Shown here: in pieces, positions 1-11,527 of the stretch
Numbering within the stretch: the first letter of the stretch is position 1
Layout: each line of letters begins with the position of its first letter
DNA from: Roridomyces roridus
Lineage: Eukaryota > Basidiomycota > Agaricomycetes > Agaricales > Mycenaceae
NCBI GenBank assembly: GCA_029378245.1
Contig: JARKIF010000032.1
Span: 186,001-250,000 of the forward strand
Reading direction: 5' to 3'
DNA: 64,000 nt
The notes under the pieces: generated by a model
Told to the model about the DNA's origin: nothing
Database searches by the model: none
What the model saw: only the letters and a program-made list of their open reading frames with translations
Translations under genes and position numbers: made by a program

Positions 1-611
1 TCAATCCGGTCCGTTCATTCGCGCGAAGGGCAGTGGTGGTCGCCAGCAGAAACAAGTTTCAAAGAGTAACTTCCTCGAGAAGTGATTTCAGGCTGATTGA
101 GTTTGGGAGTCTAGATTCCCCTGCCAATCATTCAGAAATCCCGAACGGCCCACGGGAGACTTGATTTCGAACCCCGGTCGCATTTGGAGTTTTCGAGAGA
201 GAGAGAGAGAGAGCCGGAGGCAGTGAGTCGGACTCCAAAGGCCAAGGGAAACGGAGGGAGCAGAACACCAGTACCCAGTCAGCTGAATGCGGGAGTTGCG
301 AATTTCCCTCGATTATTCACATCTGTGAAAAAGCCTCTACACTGACGCGGCATGGATGCAATGTGGCGATGGTGATGGTTCAGTTCAAGAAGGGATGACC
401 CCGCCATCAGCCGGGTTGATGCCACAGCAGATGCTCGATACCCTCCCGTTTTGCCTTGCTTCCGTATCGAGGTCATGGGTTCCCGATTTCCAATTCGACC
501 GAGAAAATAAAGGATACATGGTAAGAAATGGTATTGTCGAATCGAGTATTCACCCTGCTGAATCATTCTCACGACCAAATCACGACGCTCTCCGTGTACA
601 AGTGCTTAGCG
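1..611. other. No gene recognised; GA microsatellite
   Basis: I see no frame with convincing protein character here on either strand. The only structure is a perfect GA dinucleotide run at about 195-212. The stretch lies beyond the 3' end of the minus-strand hypothetical gene that follows, so it may be 3' UTR and intergenic sequence. Confidence 0.5.
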
Positions 612-1991
612 CTAAGCACCAAACTCTCTAGCCTCCAACGTTATGGTCTGCATCGAAGGCGACTCCGCCCGGCGTCGCTTCCCAAGCGATGGTTGAATGG
701 ACGGCAGTCTCATTTGAATGGTAGCGGCGGTCGCCCTCAAAATATCATGTAACGTCTTGTCATACCCAACGCACTGCAGAGCATAGCACGGTACAGCCCA
801 TTGCCCCGAGTCGTAGCACTCCCGAACATGCAACTTGTCCGCATGGGTGGCGTGCTGTCCCGTTGGTAATCTTTCGCCGGCGATTCGATCGCAGAAGCGT
901 ATTTTGACCTGTAAACAGGAAACGCGTGAGGGAAGGACGATATCCAGCGGTATACATACCTCTTCGTCAAGAGAAAGCCATTCGGAGAGTCTCATATCAT
1001 AATGCGTCAGTTGACGAGAGATGAATTTTCCGAAATAGGTCCACTAAGGACGAATGAGATGAATTCCTCGTCACCAAAAAAGAACAAACCTTGTTGGGTT
1101 CAAGTTCAGTGACCAAGTCAAACGTGGAGCCATATTGCGAAAAGCTGAATGGTGCAAACCAGTAGCCGCACCGGCCGGGAGACAAAACATTCAAGGACAT
1201 CGACAGTGGCGGTCGGGGCAGAAAATAAAAACTGTGTCGTGCTCATGAGTCGGACGATCACGAATGAAATCGAGCCCTCACTGATCCGAGAGCCGACCAA
1301 TGTCCTATAGAATTCTGTTAGACTCTACACCAATCTGGACCTCGGGAAATAATTACCGGCGGAAGAGCCTTGATAAGCTGAGTCGGGCATGGAAACTCCA
1401 TGACGGCCGGGAAAAAGGATTTGGGGTCGAATGCGGGGATACTTGTATAGATTTGAGATACGATGCTCATACGGTGACGAGCTGCTTCTGCCGCCAGAGC
1501 AACAGCCTGTGAGTAGAACAATCGGCTCTAACTAAAATCAATCTCCCGTCCCGTTCATTGGAGCATACGAAACTCACCTGGTAACACAGCCGACTCCGTT
1601 CCGCGTCCAAGTCCCTCAACTGAAGGAGGAGCTGATTTTTCTCGTTGTTGCTAATCTCCAATTTCCTGCATTCGTCTCGCCCCGTCGCAATGGTATCGCG
1701 TATGAATCGGTCATTTTCTTCCAGGCGCCGTGCATTGTTGGCGGCTACCTCCTGCAATTGCTGAACGAGTTGGACCAGTTCACCGTAAGACGGTCTATTA
1801 TCCTGAGCCTGGGTTACTTTTCAAGGGCGGGAGTGAAATTTTCAAGCAGGACACACCTTCATATCATCCAGCTCCTGGCGCATCTCTTGGTATTTGAACC
1901 CCCAGAATTCAACCAGTTCCTGAGTTAGCTCTGGAGTCACCAGAACCGTTGAGGGCGTTGTCTCTCTGGATTCAGAGTCCGAGGTCGACAT
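612..1991 (-). CDS. Hypothetical coiled-coil protein, multi-exon
   Basis: Function unknown. The start ATG at 1991 opens MSTSDSESRETTPST and runs to ..ELDDMK, followed by a GTGTGT donor. The next exon is a charged coiled coil (LVQLVQQLQEVAANNARRLEENDR continuing to DAERSRLCYQ) ending at GTGAGT. A third exon begins AVALAAEAARHRMS. Further downstream, exons that splice in frame are GYWFAPFSFSQYGSTFDL..ELEPNK, then WTYFGKFISRQLTHYD..LDEE, then VKIRFCDRIAGERLP.., ending at the stop near 612. The last intron (GTATGT to TTTACAG, about 912-962) is clear. The junction between exon 3 and the GYWF exon, near 1250-1350, is unresolved, so this could be two genes. No family is recognised. Confidence 0.45.
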
Positions 1992-2341
1992 GAGAGGTGA
2001 AGTAGAAATGTACGGCAAACTACCATAAAATCATAACCCTGAGCAATTCCGGTAATTACCATTCTCAGGTTTGATGTGGTTTAGACTTTTTTTGATGCAC
2101 GTTGTTCTCGAGAAGGCTTCTTGCGCAGGGCAAGAATAGACGAAACAGTTTGAACTCGCAAGAACCCGCCGGCGTGTTTCTTTGAAAGAAAAGGCTCGCG
2201 CCTGACGCCTGCCTACCTTCATTGGGAGGCCTCAGGCGGTTGTGATTGAGGTGGTCCAGAGAGCGAATGGGCGGACTCCACATGAGAGCCAGAAACAAGA
2301 ATGCGGATTGATTGACAGGGCGCATCAAGGGGCGGGTTGAT

Positions 2342-2768
2342 TTACTCACGGTGCTCATCGATCGGGCCATGACCCTCGAGCCCGCCAAAATACTCCCTCT
2401 CCACCCTCGAAACTCTAACCTCGTAGTTCAAATACCACTCATTCTTCCCCTTCTGTTGTGCAAGTAAATGCTCCAAATTCCGCTTCCAAGCACCGATACT
2501 TTCCTCGTCTTTCCAATACGAGATGGTGATCCCGGATCGAAGTTGGTAGCCCTCCGGCGATTCTGCGGTTAGAAAATCAAAGACTCTCCGACGCGGTACT
2601 TCAATGCCACACACCCTCCAGAACCTCCGAAACAGATCGAATGCCAAGAAATCCCGCCTGTTTTTTCGCGAGAGCGTCCATCTTCTCAGCCATCTCCGGA
2701 TATCCGTCACCCTCCTTTGCTTGTCTCTTTGAGGTGAATATCACAGCGTAGTAGGGCACTTGCGGCAT
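2342..2768 (-). CDS. ABM-domain (YqjZ-like) monooxygenase-family protein
   Basis: This is a small single-domain protein of the antibiotic biosynthesis monooxygenase fold, a dimeric alpha/beta barrel found in heme-degrading or quinol-oxidising enzymes and many uncharacterised proteins. Exon 1 (2768-2615) encodes MPQVPYYAVIFTSKRQ, GYPEMAEKMDALAKKQAGFL and GIRSVSEVLE. A 52-bp intron (GTGTGT to CCGCAG) joins it in frame to exon 2 (2562-2342), which carries ESPEGYQ, the family hallmark ITISYWKDEESIGAWKRN and the C-terminal WYLNYEVRVSRVEREY. The total of 124 codons fits the family. The substrate cannot be deduced. The last codons are followed by GTGAGT-like sequence, so a further small exon is possible. 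Confidence 0.8.
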
Positions 2769-2863
2769 GGATAAAGGAAGAGATGAATGGTTCGAGTCAT
2801 AATGTCTCAGACTGGATGATCCGGGTAGAAAAAACATATCCTACACTTCTTCATGCTACACAT

Positions 2864-5595
2864 TCATCTCCAAGTACTCGTTAAAGTGACCTTTGAACCC
2901 TTCGCGGAGGTCGTATACGCTCGATTAGGATCAGACTCCCAAGTCACCACCGTGCCGGACTTTTTGATAACTAATCCCAGTGTCAGTAAATAACAACAGA
3001 AAGAGCGACCGTGGGCATACACTTGTACTGGATAGCAGTATTGGCAGGCAACACCACTGTAGCCGACCAAACAGATCCCGACGCCGACTTGGTCATAGCG
3101 ACCGCCGCCGCTGGCGCCCAAGACCCTAACGCCCCGATGGACCCCACCAGGTAAATGGCCTGCCCGGCAACCGTCGAGGCTGTTTCTGCAAAGGTTACCG
3201 TCGCACCCGTTGGTGACGGCGCTGCAGTGCTGCTGGTGGTGGGTTTAATGGCAGTGCCAGGTATAGCCAAAGAGCTGGTCCTGAAGGTGCTGCTGCTCGA
3301 TGTACGGCTCGTCTGAGACGCACTGGATGGCGAAGGACTGGCGGAACTGCTTGTCGGTGCACTTGACGATGACAAAACAGACAGCGACGAGGCACTTGAA
3401 AATCCGGCACTTGAAGATGAAGCCCCAGAGGACGACGCACTACTGCTTACTATCAAGCTGCTCGCATTCATCGGTGCAGGGCTAGTCAAGGTCGCTATCT
3501 GATGTCAGCGCTCAACGCCACCCGGTGCATCACTGAACTCACCAAAACCGGTAAAAATCGCCAATGCATCATACGCCCCGACAGAAGCCGAAAACGTGCC
3601 CGACGCCGAGACAACATAGGTAGGTCCATTACACGCCGTGGGCCCCGCACTTGTATCATGAATGATGTCGCAGTATTTCCCAGCTGGCAAAGACGTATTC
3701 CATTTCGCATTCGTCCAGGTAGACCCTTGGTTGTTGATAATCAAGAAACCGGTCGCACCTCGACCGAAGGCTTTGCAGGCAGCTTAGTAAAAGGGGAATG
3801 GCCAGCGGGGAAGACCCACCGGTTTGCTGCGAGGTGCCTTTGAAGATGTTCGTCAGAGCCGTGCCGCCGACGGCGTTGTGGAATGCAATCATATTGGCGA
3901 TGGCGGGCCAACGATGCTCGCCTGTAACACTCAATCAGTGAGTCGACGAGCAACGATTTCGTACTCACAGCGCCACCCATTGGAACCACAGGTCACAGCG
4001 TTGGTGTAACCCTGCGCATTCTGCGGAGCACCTTGGTCGTAGCCGGTATAATTATACCCAGAATAAACGGTCGGCGTCCCGTAATTGAATGCGAGCATGA
4101 AGACTGCGCCGAGGGTGTATGCGTTGTTGGGTGACGCAGAGGTGAGGGAGGTCCCTCCGCGTTCCTAAAGTAGCGTGAATACTTCAAGTGACGGGTAGCG
4201 GTAGGAGGCTTACAGTATCTTGATTGGCCATGATGAAGTTGGCGACATTGGAAGGGACAAAACCCCACGCCGCGCCCATAGCTGGGAGATACTTCAGTAG
4301 GAGCTGGATAAAGCAAACAGTTCACTGACGCGATGGGGTAACCAATGAAGCGATCTACAAACTCGTTCAGCATCGACTGGACGATAAGGTCGAAAGACAT
4401 ACCCCGGGACTTGCCGTGAAGTACGTGAGCAGGCTCGAGGGGGCTCGGAATTCAATGACGTCTCCGTTATTAACATACTGAGCAGGTGTAATGGGCTCGC
4501 CAGCCCCAAAGATGACTTCCTGTAGAGCGATTAGGGGCTTCGAAAGACAATTTACGACCCATACCTGCGTATCGTAATACGAGTACTTGACCATCCCCAG
4601 TATCGCGCCAATGTCGACGGAGAGCATGTGCTTACTTGCGTCAAGCCTATACCCGGCAACTCCCTGTGCCAGTGAGACGGAGGGAAGACGAAAAAACCTT
4701 GAAGGACGGACCAGAGAAGAGAGGTCGTTCAGGTAAGCAGCCATGATATTGCGTACTGCAGTCTGCTCCTGCGCAAGATCTGCCAGACCAACGAGCTGCG
4801 GGCCAAACTTAGTCGAGTTGGATGATCGCAACGGGCCACATACCTCGCAGAAGCGTACATTGTTTGCATCGTCATAGTTGGTGATTTGAGCCGCGACGCC
4901 GTTTCCAGCGCAGTAGTGGAAGTTTGCAGGAGTGTAAGGAACAGCGGGGCTAGGATACGTCAAAATCAGGACCTGAGAACATCGGATACGACTTACTAGT
5001 TGTATTTGCTGTAACTGTTGCCTGCGAATCCAGTACCAGAGCCCCTGCGACAAGGTCATTACAATGCTTCAAAAACGAGAGAAGAACGGACGAGGTCATA
5101 TGATTAAAGACGACTGGACTTTGAAGTCAGAAAGTTTGAGGGCTACAAAGGACTCCATACCGTCCACAATGATCCCAACTCCTGCATTTTTACAGGCTGT
5201 GACCATGTTGGCAAATTGGGCTCTGCTGCCTCTCTTCGAGATCAAGGTATACGAGACAGTTTGATAGTCGGTCCACCATTGACTGCCCTGTACTACAATG
5301 GTCGCTAGTTAAAACGCGCAGGACCCAGAACAAGGAGGATTCACTGTGTTCGGAGGCAGGGCTGACTTGTACGTAGCCGTACCCGGCAGGACCGAGGAAT
5401 GAGGCACACTCGGATGCGACACTATTCCAAGGCCACTCAAACAACTGCAAGGGTATGAGCGCACACTCGGTACTAGAGTGAGGGAGATACCTGGACGATG
5501 GTATTGTGCGTTTTTGAAGGCGATCGAAGGAAAACTGTGCCCTCTGCGACCACGGTGAGGGCGCAAAACACAGGAATGAGAAAGATGAGATGCAT
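2864..5595 (-). CDS. Secreted GH13 alpha-amylase with CBM20 starch-binding domain
   Basis: Hydrolyses internal alpha-1,4 bonds of starch outside the cell. ATG 5595 opens a signal peptide ([19 protein letters not shown]). Exon 2 gives [19 protein letters not shown] and [13 protein letters not shown], the start of the catalytic barrel in Streptomyces-type amylases (GH13_32-like). Other landmarks in order are GVGIIVD, the nucleophile region [13 protein letters not shown], the acid/base [34 protein letters not shown] and [18 protein letters not shown]. The C-terminus has a Ser-rich linker (about 3,260-3,490) and a CBM20 ([34 protein letters not shown], ending KVTLTSTWR). About ten short introns interrupt the gene. 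One oddity is that conserved region IV reads NQD instead of the usual NHD. A TTAAATAA element about 25-30 bp upstream may be the TATA box. Confidence 0.92.
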
Positions 5596-5939
5596 GGGAG
5601 TAAAGTTGGAGGTGCATCGTCGTTATTTAAGTTGTTATGCAGGAGCACTCGGAGCAACTGAGACGGCAAAGCATTCTGGGGGGCTGGAGCTTTGTGGAGA
5701 CTTGCATTGTTGGATGATCGCGGGCGGTTGGGAGTAAAGAATGCATTTCATGGCGTAGAGGCACCAATGAGCAACATAATGACAACAGATATTGAGTACT
5801 GAGACTCCAGATCCAGGAAGACGAGTTGACGAGTTGGCGGGGCGCAAGAACAACATGATCACGTGGGAGCCAAACATCACAATACGCGACGCCTACTATA
5901 ACGCCGCAACCCTACTATCTTCTCAGCTCCGATTGTTGC
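5596..5939 (-). promoter_or_regulatory. Upstream region of the amylase gene
   Basis: This 344-bp stretch separates the amylase start from the 3' end of the RNase III-like gene. On the minus strand it has a TATA-like TTAAATAA at about 5618-5626. Two CGG triplets at 5650-5652 and 5664-5666 form CGG-N11-CGG, a spacing compatible with some binuclear zinc-cluster regulators, but this is only inference. A copy of the CACGTG-containing repeat lies at about 5857-5907. Confidence 0.4.
5857..5907 (+). repeat. Imperfect direct repeat, copy 1 (CACGTG-containing)
   Basis: The segment starting TGATCACGTGGGAGCCAAAC and continuing through AATACGCGACGCCTA recurs at about 7598-7652 with a few changes and a 5-6 bp insertion. 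The two copies share CACGTGG, GCCAA, CATCAC and AATACGCGAC in the same order and orientation. They flank the RNase III-like gene. Confidence 0.7.
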
Positions 5940-7574
5940 TTACGACGACCGGTCTTTTTTCGAGCGACAGTTTTGCTTGGGGACATCACCAGAGCAGGGC
6001 TTGTGCTTGTCTTGCGACGCCCGCGATCCAGATTGTTGTTTTTCATCGCATCGTGTCTGAGCGGCGTCTTGGTCTGCCACACGCAAATCATGCCGCTTCT
6101 GCGCGCCCGCGTGACCCACGAGTTTACGGGCGACTGCGGCGGTAATCCAGGGCGAGAGCAATGCTCTTAACCAGTTCAAGACAGTATCCCATCCTATTGG
6201 CCCGTCAGTGACTATAATTGCAAGCATGACGCGACCGACCGTGTTCGACAAAGACAAGTCCGACAAGGGAATAAAACGCCTTGGTGGATTCCAAAGACGT
6301 GATCCAGTATGTGTTGTCGCCATCCGGACGGGCGGTCCTGAGATGCCTATGAACCTCGTACACCAATCCCAGCCGTGCCACCAATGGCGAACCCGTCAGT
6401 ACACATCTCATGTCCTAGAAGGCGTCAGGGACGGTGGAGTAAGGATTCCTGACTCACATCCAAATCGCCACTCGTGGCGTGGGGCTGATATTCAATCGGT
6501 AATATGGTGACGACCGCTTTGTAGAGGTGAGTCCCAAGCGCACGAAATCCGCCGTTGTAGCGAATATCTTCCCCCCAATGGATGCGGCAGCTCGAATCCG
6601 TCAGCGCAGCGGTGAGATACTCTGATTCGATGCCATGCACGGGCAATACAGGGGGGTAGTCATCCCCGAAGGACACCTTGGAGGCGTCCAAATATTCCCA
6701 GGGCCTAAAGTCGCCGATAATCTTCTCTATATGATTCTTGCGCAACGCGGACAGTAACGATGGGTCCGCACGTGGGCCGTCGTTGAGGACCATGGCTGGT
6801 GCCAGTCGGGTGACTTGGTAGTTTCTTGTCCGCTGATAGTATGCTTTGCGGTCTCTCTCGGTGATGCCGCCCGTCGCCGACGCTGGCACCAGATTCTCCA
6901 ACCACGGGGCAAAAAGACGGCAAAGCCAGTTGAAGGTTCGGACGTAGCCTGAGTGATGGCACCTGAGCATCCAATCGACTTTCGAGGTATGTATGGCTTA
7001 CCCAGACTTATTCCGGCGGCTCCTACCAATGCTTCAAAGATGTCGCACATGCGCTCCATCGGCGGTGGAAAGTCCTGTCCGGGCCACTCGTGGTCGTCTA
7101 ACTGCAGCCCATACAGAAGAGCTATATGACTTAGGAAACGGGCGCTCCTCAGTTTGGAAAACACCGTCTATAAGACCCTTCAGTAACCAACGGTGCAGCA
7201 GGCGTAGAATAAGTCAACTCAACGGTGTCTACCGGAACGGTGCATGCAGAGGCGGACGGGTATACTGAATAGTACATGACGGCTTCGATGAGGGCATCTC
7301 CTAGCCACTCAAGTGGGTCGTCCTCCTGCGGCAGATAGGCTCGCGAGATGTAAGAGTCAGCGATTCCTTCAGGGAATGGGGGTGGGTAATCTGTCGGGAA
7401 ATGCGGGTATTCCTGTTCAATCGGTTTCCAGTTGGGTTCCCCGTCGAGCTGCCAGTGATTCAACAAGTTTTGGGGGGGAGCGTCCAACGGCTGTCTTACT
7501 CCCTGTGGGATAGTGTATTTCAAGTGAGGAGTACATAGGGAATCTGGTGTCGCTTCAAGAGGTGTTTGTGGCAT
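5940..7574 (-). CDS. RNase III-domain protein (stand-alone, no dsRBD seen)
   Basis: The protein contains the two sequence blocks of an RNase III fold. The first, DDPLEWLGDALIEAVMYY, matches the signature (consensus LEFLGDAVL) with its acidic Glu and Asp. The second, RMCDIFEALVGAAGI, matches the D..EALIGA block, so all four metal-binding acidic positions appear present. Exon 1 starts at ATG 7574 (MPQTPLEATPDSL) and splices after SACTVP through GTAGAC..TTATAG into TVFSKLRSARFLSHIALLYG. Exon 3 begins GYVRTFNWLCRLFAPW. A later exon (MRCVLTGSPLVARLGLVYEV) is followed by a poorly resolved junction and a basic tail ending at 5940. No double-stranded-RNA-binding domain, helicase or PAZ was seen, so it is not a Dicer. 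It may be mitochondrial or a diverged processing nuclease; the target is unknown. Confidence 0.65.
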
Positions 7575-7597
7575 GATGGCGCTGCAAACTGTTTTTG

Positions 7598-7652
7598 TCC
7601 ATGGTCACGTGGAAGCCAAGCATCACATCACAATACGCGACCTATCATACCG
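7598..7652 (+). repeat. Imperfect direct repeat, copy 2 (CACGTG-containing)
   Basis: Second copy of the repeat found at about 5857-5907 (GGTCACGTGGAAGCCAAGCA, then ATCACAATACGCGACC). It lies immediately upstream of the start of the RNase III-like gene and overlaps the 3' end of the DUF6534 gene. Confidence 0.7.
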
Positions 7653-8820
7653 CCTGGTGATACTTTTTATGAGCCACCTCACTGTCAAGCGCAGATACCA
7701 TGCTCGGGGTAAGTACTCGTGTAGTGGACGCCGGCGCAGAGAAGGCAATCTCCGTCATACGGCTGATGTTCACCGTCGCAGGTGCGGCGGATTCGTGGCC
7801 AATATGAGCGCGTGAATTCAGGATCTTTCGCAGTTGAGACACGCGGTCAAAATAAAAATAAAGAGCGTACCACTAGAATGCTATTGGAATAGACCTTGGA
7901 GAGCCAGATACAGACACCGAGATGATAGTTGTTTCCGTTGAATTTGACATAGAGGGACAAGTCCACAAGGGCAAAGACTGCGCAGAGCACACCAGCCTCT
8001 GCTGTGACCTAGAAAAAGATGTAAATGAGTCGCCCACTTGAAGAACCTGGCACTAACCTTGAGAATGCGGTTTATCATGGCTCGGGTGTGAATAAATCCA
8101 GGCTGTCTTGCTTGCATCACATAGTAAACAGTTCCAGCCACGATCATCAAGTCCGCGAGAGCGGTAGCCGCAAGCCAGAAAACTGGGGGCTTCAAATACC
8201 TGAATTGGAGCAGGGAGAATCGGCCAGCCTGGCAAATCTCTACGCCCGTCCATATTCCGGCTCCCCATTGGATGGTCGTGACCGCTACAATCGCAATGGG
8301 GATTGGTACCGTCTTATTTCCGAGGATGTGAATTCTCCACGCGAAGAAGAGTTGGCCTGCACAGGCAACTAGAGGAATAAATCAACCAAGACACGAAAAA
8401 ATGTTTGAAATGCGACTGACTTGAAGCCCCCATGACTGGCACGCTGAACCATGCCCACCCAACTTCATCGAGCAGTGTATAGTCGCCCCATCCCGCTCCA
8501 AATATCCGAATTGTGTTCTTCAGGCGATTAGCACACCGCTGAGCAAAGTGAATTTATCCATTATACCCGACTATCGCCAAGTGTTTGGCCTATCTCCGCG
8601 ACACAAACAAGCGCGACGAGGATTTTTATAAAGGGACGGTCGCGCGGGAAGGCCAAGAAGTAAAGATAGACTTGGACGGCGAGGGCGCCCAGCAGGACAA
8701 AGTTCATAGACGTGCCGATAAAGAGCGGAATTGTTCTGAATACTGTTGTTCAACTTCCAAGGAACGGAAAACTGGTGGCCTGCTTACAGTTGTCCGACAG
8801 GAAATGGAGGGGCGGCCATC
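7645..8820 (-). CDS. DUF6534 multi-pass membrane protein, copy 1
   Basis: This is a seven-helix integral membrane protein of the agaricomycete-expanded DUF6534 family; no biochemical role is established. Exon 1 from ATG 8820 is MAAPPFPVGQ and splices (GTAAGC..TTCAG) to TIPLFIGTSMNFVLLGAL, VQVYLYFLAFPRDRPF and IKILVALVCVAEIGQTLGD. Later exons give IRIFGAGWGDYTLLDEVGW, the GAGIWTGVEICQAGRFS region, PVFWLAATALADLMIVAGTV, and the family hallmark TAEAGVLCAVFALVDL with NNYHLGVCIWLSKVYSNSIL. The last exon (ILNSRAHIGHESAAPATV..) is a soluble Ser/Thr-rich tail ending at 7645. It shares exon structure and sequence with the gene at 38.7-40.1 kb, so the two are paralogues. A TATA-like GAATAAAAC lies about 40 bp upstream of the start (8858-8864, minus strand). 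Confidence 0.82.
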
Positions 8821-9192
8821 GTGGGGTGAGTGTACCCCAGGAGAGTACTTTCCGTTCCGTTTTATTCAAGTGGGCCGGTACGTACAATAAGATCCCAACT
8901 GCCACTTGTGGCGCCTCAATCAACATTCTCACCGCATGAAGAGCTTTGTGGCAGAGCTGTGGCAGGGTGGCAGATCGGGTGGGGCAACAAGTGTCAAGGA
9001 GATGCGGCAGTACTGAAGCCAGGGCTCCAATGAGCACAAGATGATCGGCCCACCACACAAGATGACAGTTCCGGTCAAGAGTCAAGAAGTTCCGCGACCG
9101 CATCACACAGCAAGGTCTCAAGAATAGAAGCTCTTGTTCTCAATCTGGAATGTTCATTTTGAATCGTCAACAGGTCGTAGCAAACACATAAA
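8821..9192. other. Intergenic: DUF6534 promoter and 3' flank of sugar transporter
   Basis: This holds the upstream region of the minus-strand DUF6534 gene, with a TATA-like element at about 8858-8864, and the 3' flank of the sugar transporter. I see no gene in it. Confidence 0.5.
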
Positions 9193-11527
9193 TTACGCCT
9201 CCATCTTGGGACTGTCTTTGATATCGACCGACCGCGAAAGTTTTTTCTCATCACCACCGTTTTGCAGAGACGCCAAAATACGTTCCATGCGCTGCATATC
9301 CCTGTGGCCTTCACCCGCCGCGCCGAATGCGAGGTCCATCTCCTCCAACGACTTGCCAAAGGTTTCCGGGAGGATCCAGATCGTGTACGCGATTCCCATG
9401 AGCATGAACATGAGGAAGAATCTGGCAAATGCTCAGTGTAAGTAACGCTCGAGACGAAAGTGATGACGCACAGGTATGTCCCATAGGTGATGTTCTTCAA
9501 TTGGACGGGTACAATTTCCGAGACGATGAACTGTTCAAATTAATGAGAAAAGACACTAAACGTAGTTGTTCGACTTACGTTGGTCATCCAGTTGGCCGAC
9601 CCGGCGAGGGCGACGCCGTGCGCCCGAGTGGATAGAGGGAACACCTCGGAAATCACCGTCCAAGACGCCGGGCCTGAGTACATAAGTTCAACCGCCTTGG
9701 AATTTGGAAATTGAACAAGACTTACCCCAAGACATCCCAAAGAACGCGACGTATAACCAGATGAAAGTGGCTGTAGCCCACGCAGCAGCAGGCTTATTCC
9801 ACTCTGGCTGGTAGGTCGCCGTGAGTGCCGCAATGAGAATCAGCATTGTGGCCATCCCGACTCCGCCGAAGATCAACAAGGGCCGACGGCCGACGCGATC
9901 TATCAGTGCGATTGCGGGAATCGTCGATATTACAAAAACGACTGGGGGGGTTGTTGGTTCAATGGCATCGTGAAGACCGAGGAGACTTACCGCCGATAAC
10001 GCCAGCGGCCAAGAGGGATACAGTTCGCCCGGGAAGACCCAGAGATTGGAAGATGGTAGGGGCGTAATATACCTGGAAAGCAACGTCGGAATCTGTGTAG
10101 TTCAATATATGTTCAACTTACAATCGCATCAATTCCAGACCTGCCAACATCAGTTTGATCAAACAAGTTGAAAAAGGGACATTACATTTGTTGGAAGAAT
10201 TGAATCAAACAAGCAACTGGAGGCGTCAGTCTGGGAACGGTCATTCATAGTGTGACTTACCCGCTGTCCGTCGGAACATATAGATGGTTGTAAAAAGCTC
10301 CCCAAATCGAGCCACTTGTAATTTAAACTGCGTCCACACTCCGCCGCCGACGAGTTTAGGGAACCGTTCGGCAGTCGTTTCGGCCTCTGAATCAAATTAT
10401 CAACCCTGTTCAGAGGAGGATATAATCGAACGAACCAAAAATCGCCTGCGCCTGAATTTCCATAAACTCCAACTGAACTATTTCCGAATCCTCGGGCAAG
10501 TTACGCAGCCACGCGAGGACCTTGAGCCCCTCTTCCGCACGACCCTGCCCCATGAGCCACCGCGGTGTGTATGGAAGCGTGAAGCTCAGAAACGCGAGTG
10601 CCAGAGCAGGCACGCCCTGCAATGCGAGGCACACACGCCATGAGGCAGAGTTGGTTTCCGAGATGAAGTTCGTGCCGTAGCCGACCCTGTTTTCTTCTGT
10701 TTAGAAGCAGCACAAGGCAGGGAAGATGATGTTTACCAGAAGGATATGCAGATCCCGGTGACAATCGCCCATTGTTGGATGGAGACGACAGTGCCTCGAA
10801 GTTCGGGTGGGGAAATTTCCGAGTTGTATCTGTTGAAATTAGGTGTATTCTTGGGTTAATGAAAATCGAACATACAGAGGAACAGCAACAGAGAGCCCTC
10901 CCACGGCCCATCCGATGAAGAATCGACCAACAAACTAAGTACGCGAAGATGAATGATCGGACAGTGTGAATGTTCGTATACTCGCCATCATCGCCGCATT
11001 GCGAGCCCCAGTAGTTAGACCCGTGCCGAGAAGGCAAATGATGGAACCGAGGAAGAGAGTCCATCGACGAGATAATACGTCGCAAAAGTATCCATTGCTC
11101 AACGCGCCGATCCAGCCTCCGAGTGCCAAGGTGCTTGTGATGTTGAACTGACTTGAAAGAAAATAAAGATAATCGCTTACGACACGCTCCATCCTTTATA
11201 AGACGCGTCATTCGCAATCCGAGCGAATCTAGGGTCAGAAGTAAACGCGTCCATGACCAGGACCTGCGAATAAGCACCCTGTTCATAGCCTGCGAAGATT
11301 GATTCAGGTTCCTTGGGAAACATAGTGCACCAACCATAACAGAGAGCACCGAGGCTACGGCAAAAAAAACATGAGGATGCCATTCGACCGCACACGAGGG
11401 GTATTACTCACGTCGTAATGAGGGCTAGCCGCAACAAGCGAGGGTTCTTGAACAGGCCGGGTATGCCTGATTGGCCAGCGAGTTGTGCCCTGCGGTCTGC
11501 ATTAATTTCTTGCAGGTTGGACGACAT
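9193..11527 (-). CDS. MFS sugar transporter
   Basis: A 12-helix plasma-membrane sugar:proton symporter of the MFS sugar-porter family. Landmarks in order are NPRLLRLALITT, EQGAYSQVLVMDAF (helix 1 and following loop), STLALGGWIGALSNG, DVLSRRWTLFLGSIICLLG (loop 2-3 motif), the RYNSEISPPELRG loop, SWRVCLALQGVPALALAF, PYTPRWLMGQGR (consensus PESPRWL), ACLIQFFQQMSGIDAIVYYA, DRVGRRPLLIFGG, WTVISEVFPLSTRAHGVALA and PETFGKSLEEMD (consensus PETKGLSLEE). The C-terminal tail is hydrophilic and ends at 9193. ATG 11527 is the nearest in-frame start, but the open frame extends upstream through YVKGESYPALAA, which resembles the family N-terminus, so a short 5' exon may be missing. It sits between the amylase and the C6 regulator, which suggests glucose or malto-oligosaccharide uptake (inference). 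Confidence 0.87.

Noticed and set aside
160..185. tRNA-like GGTTCGAAATC on the minus strand
   Set aside because: No flanking stems pair; chance match.
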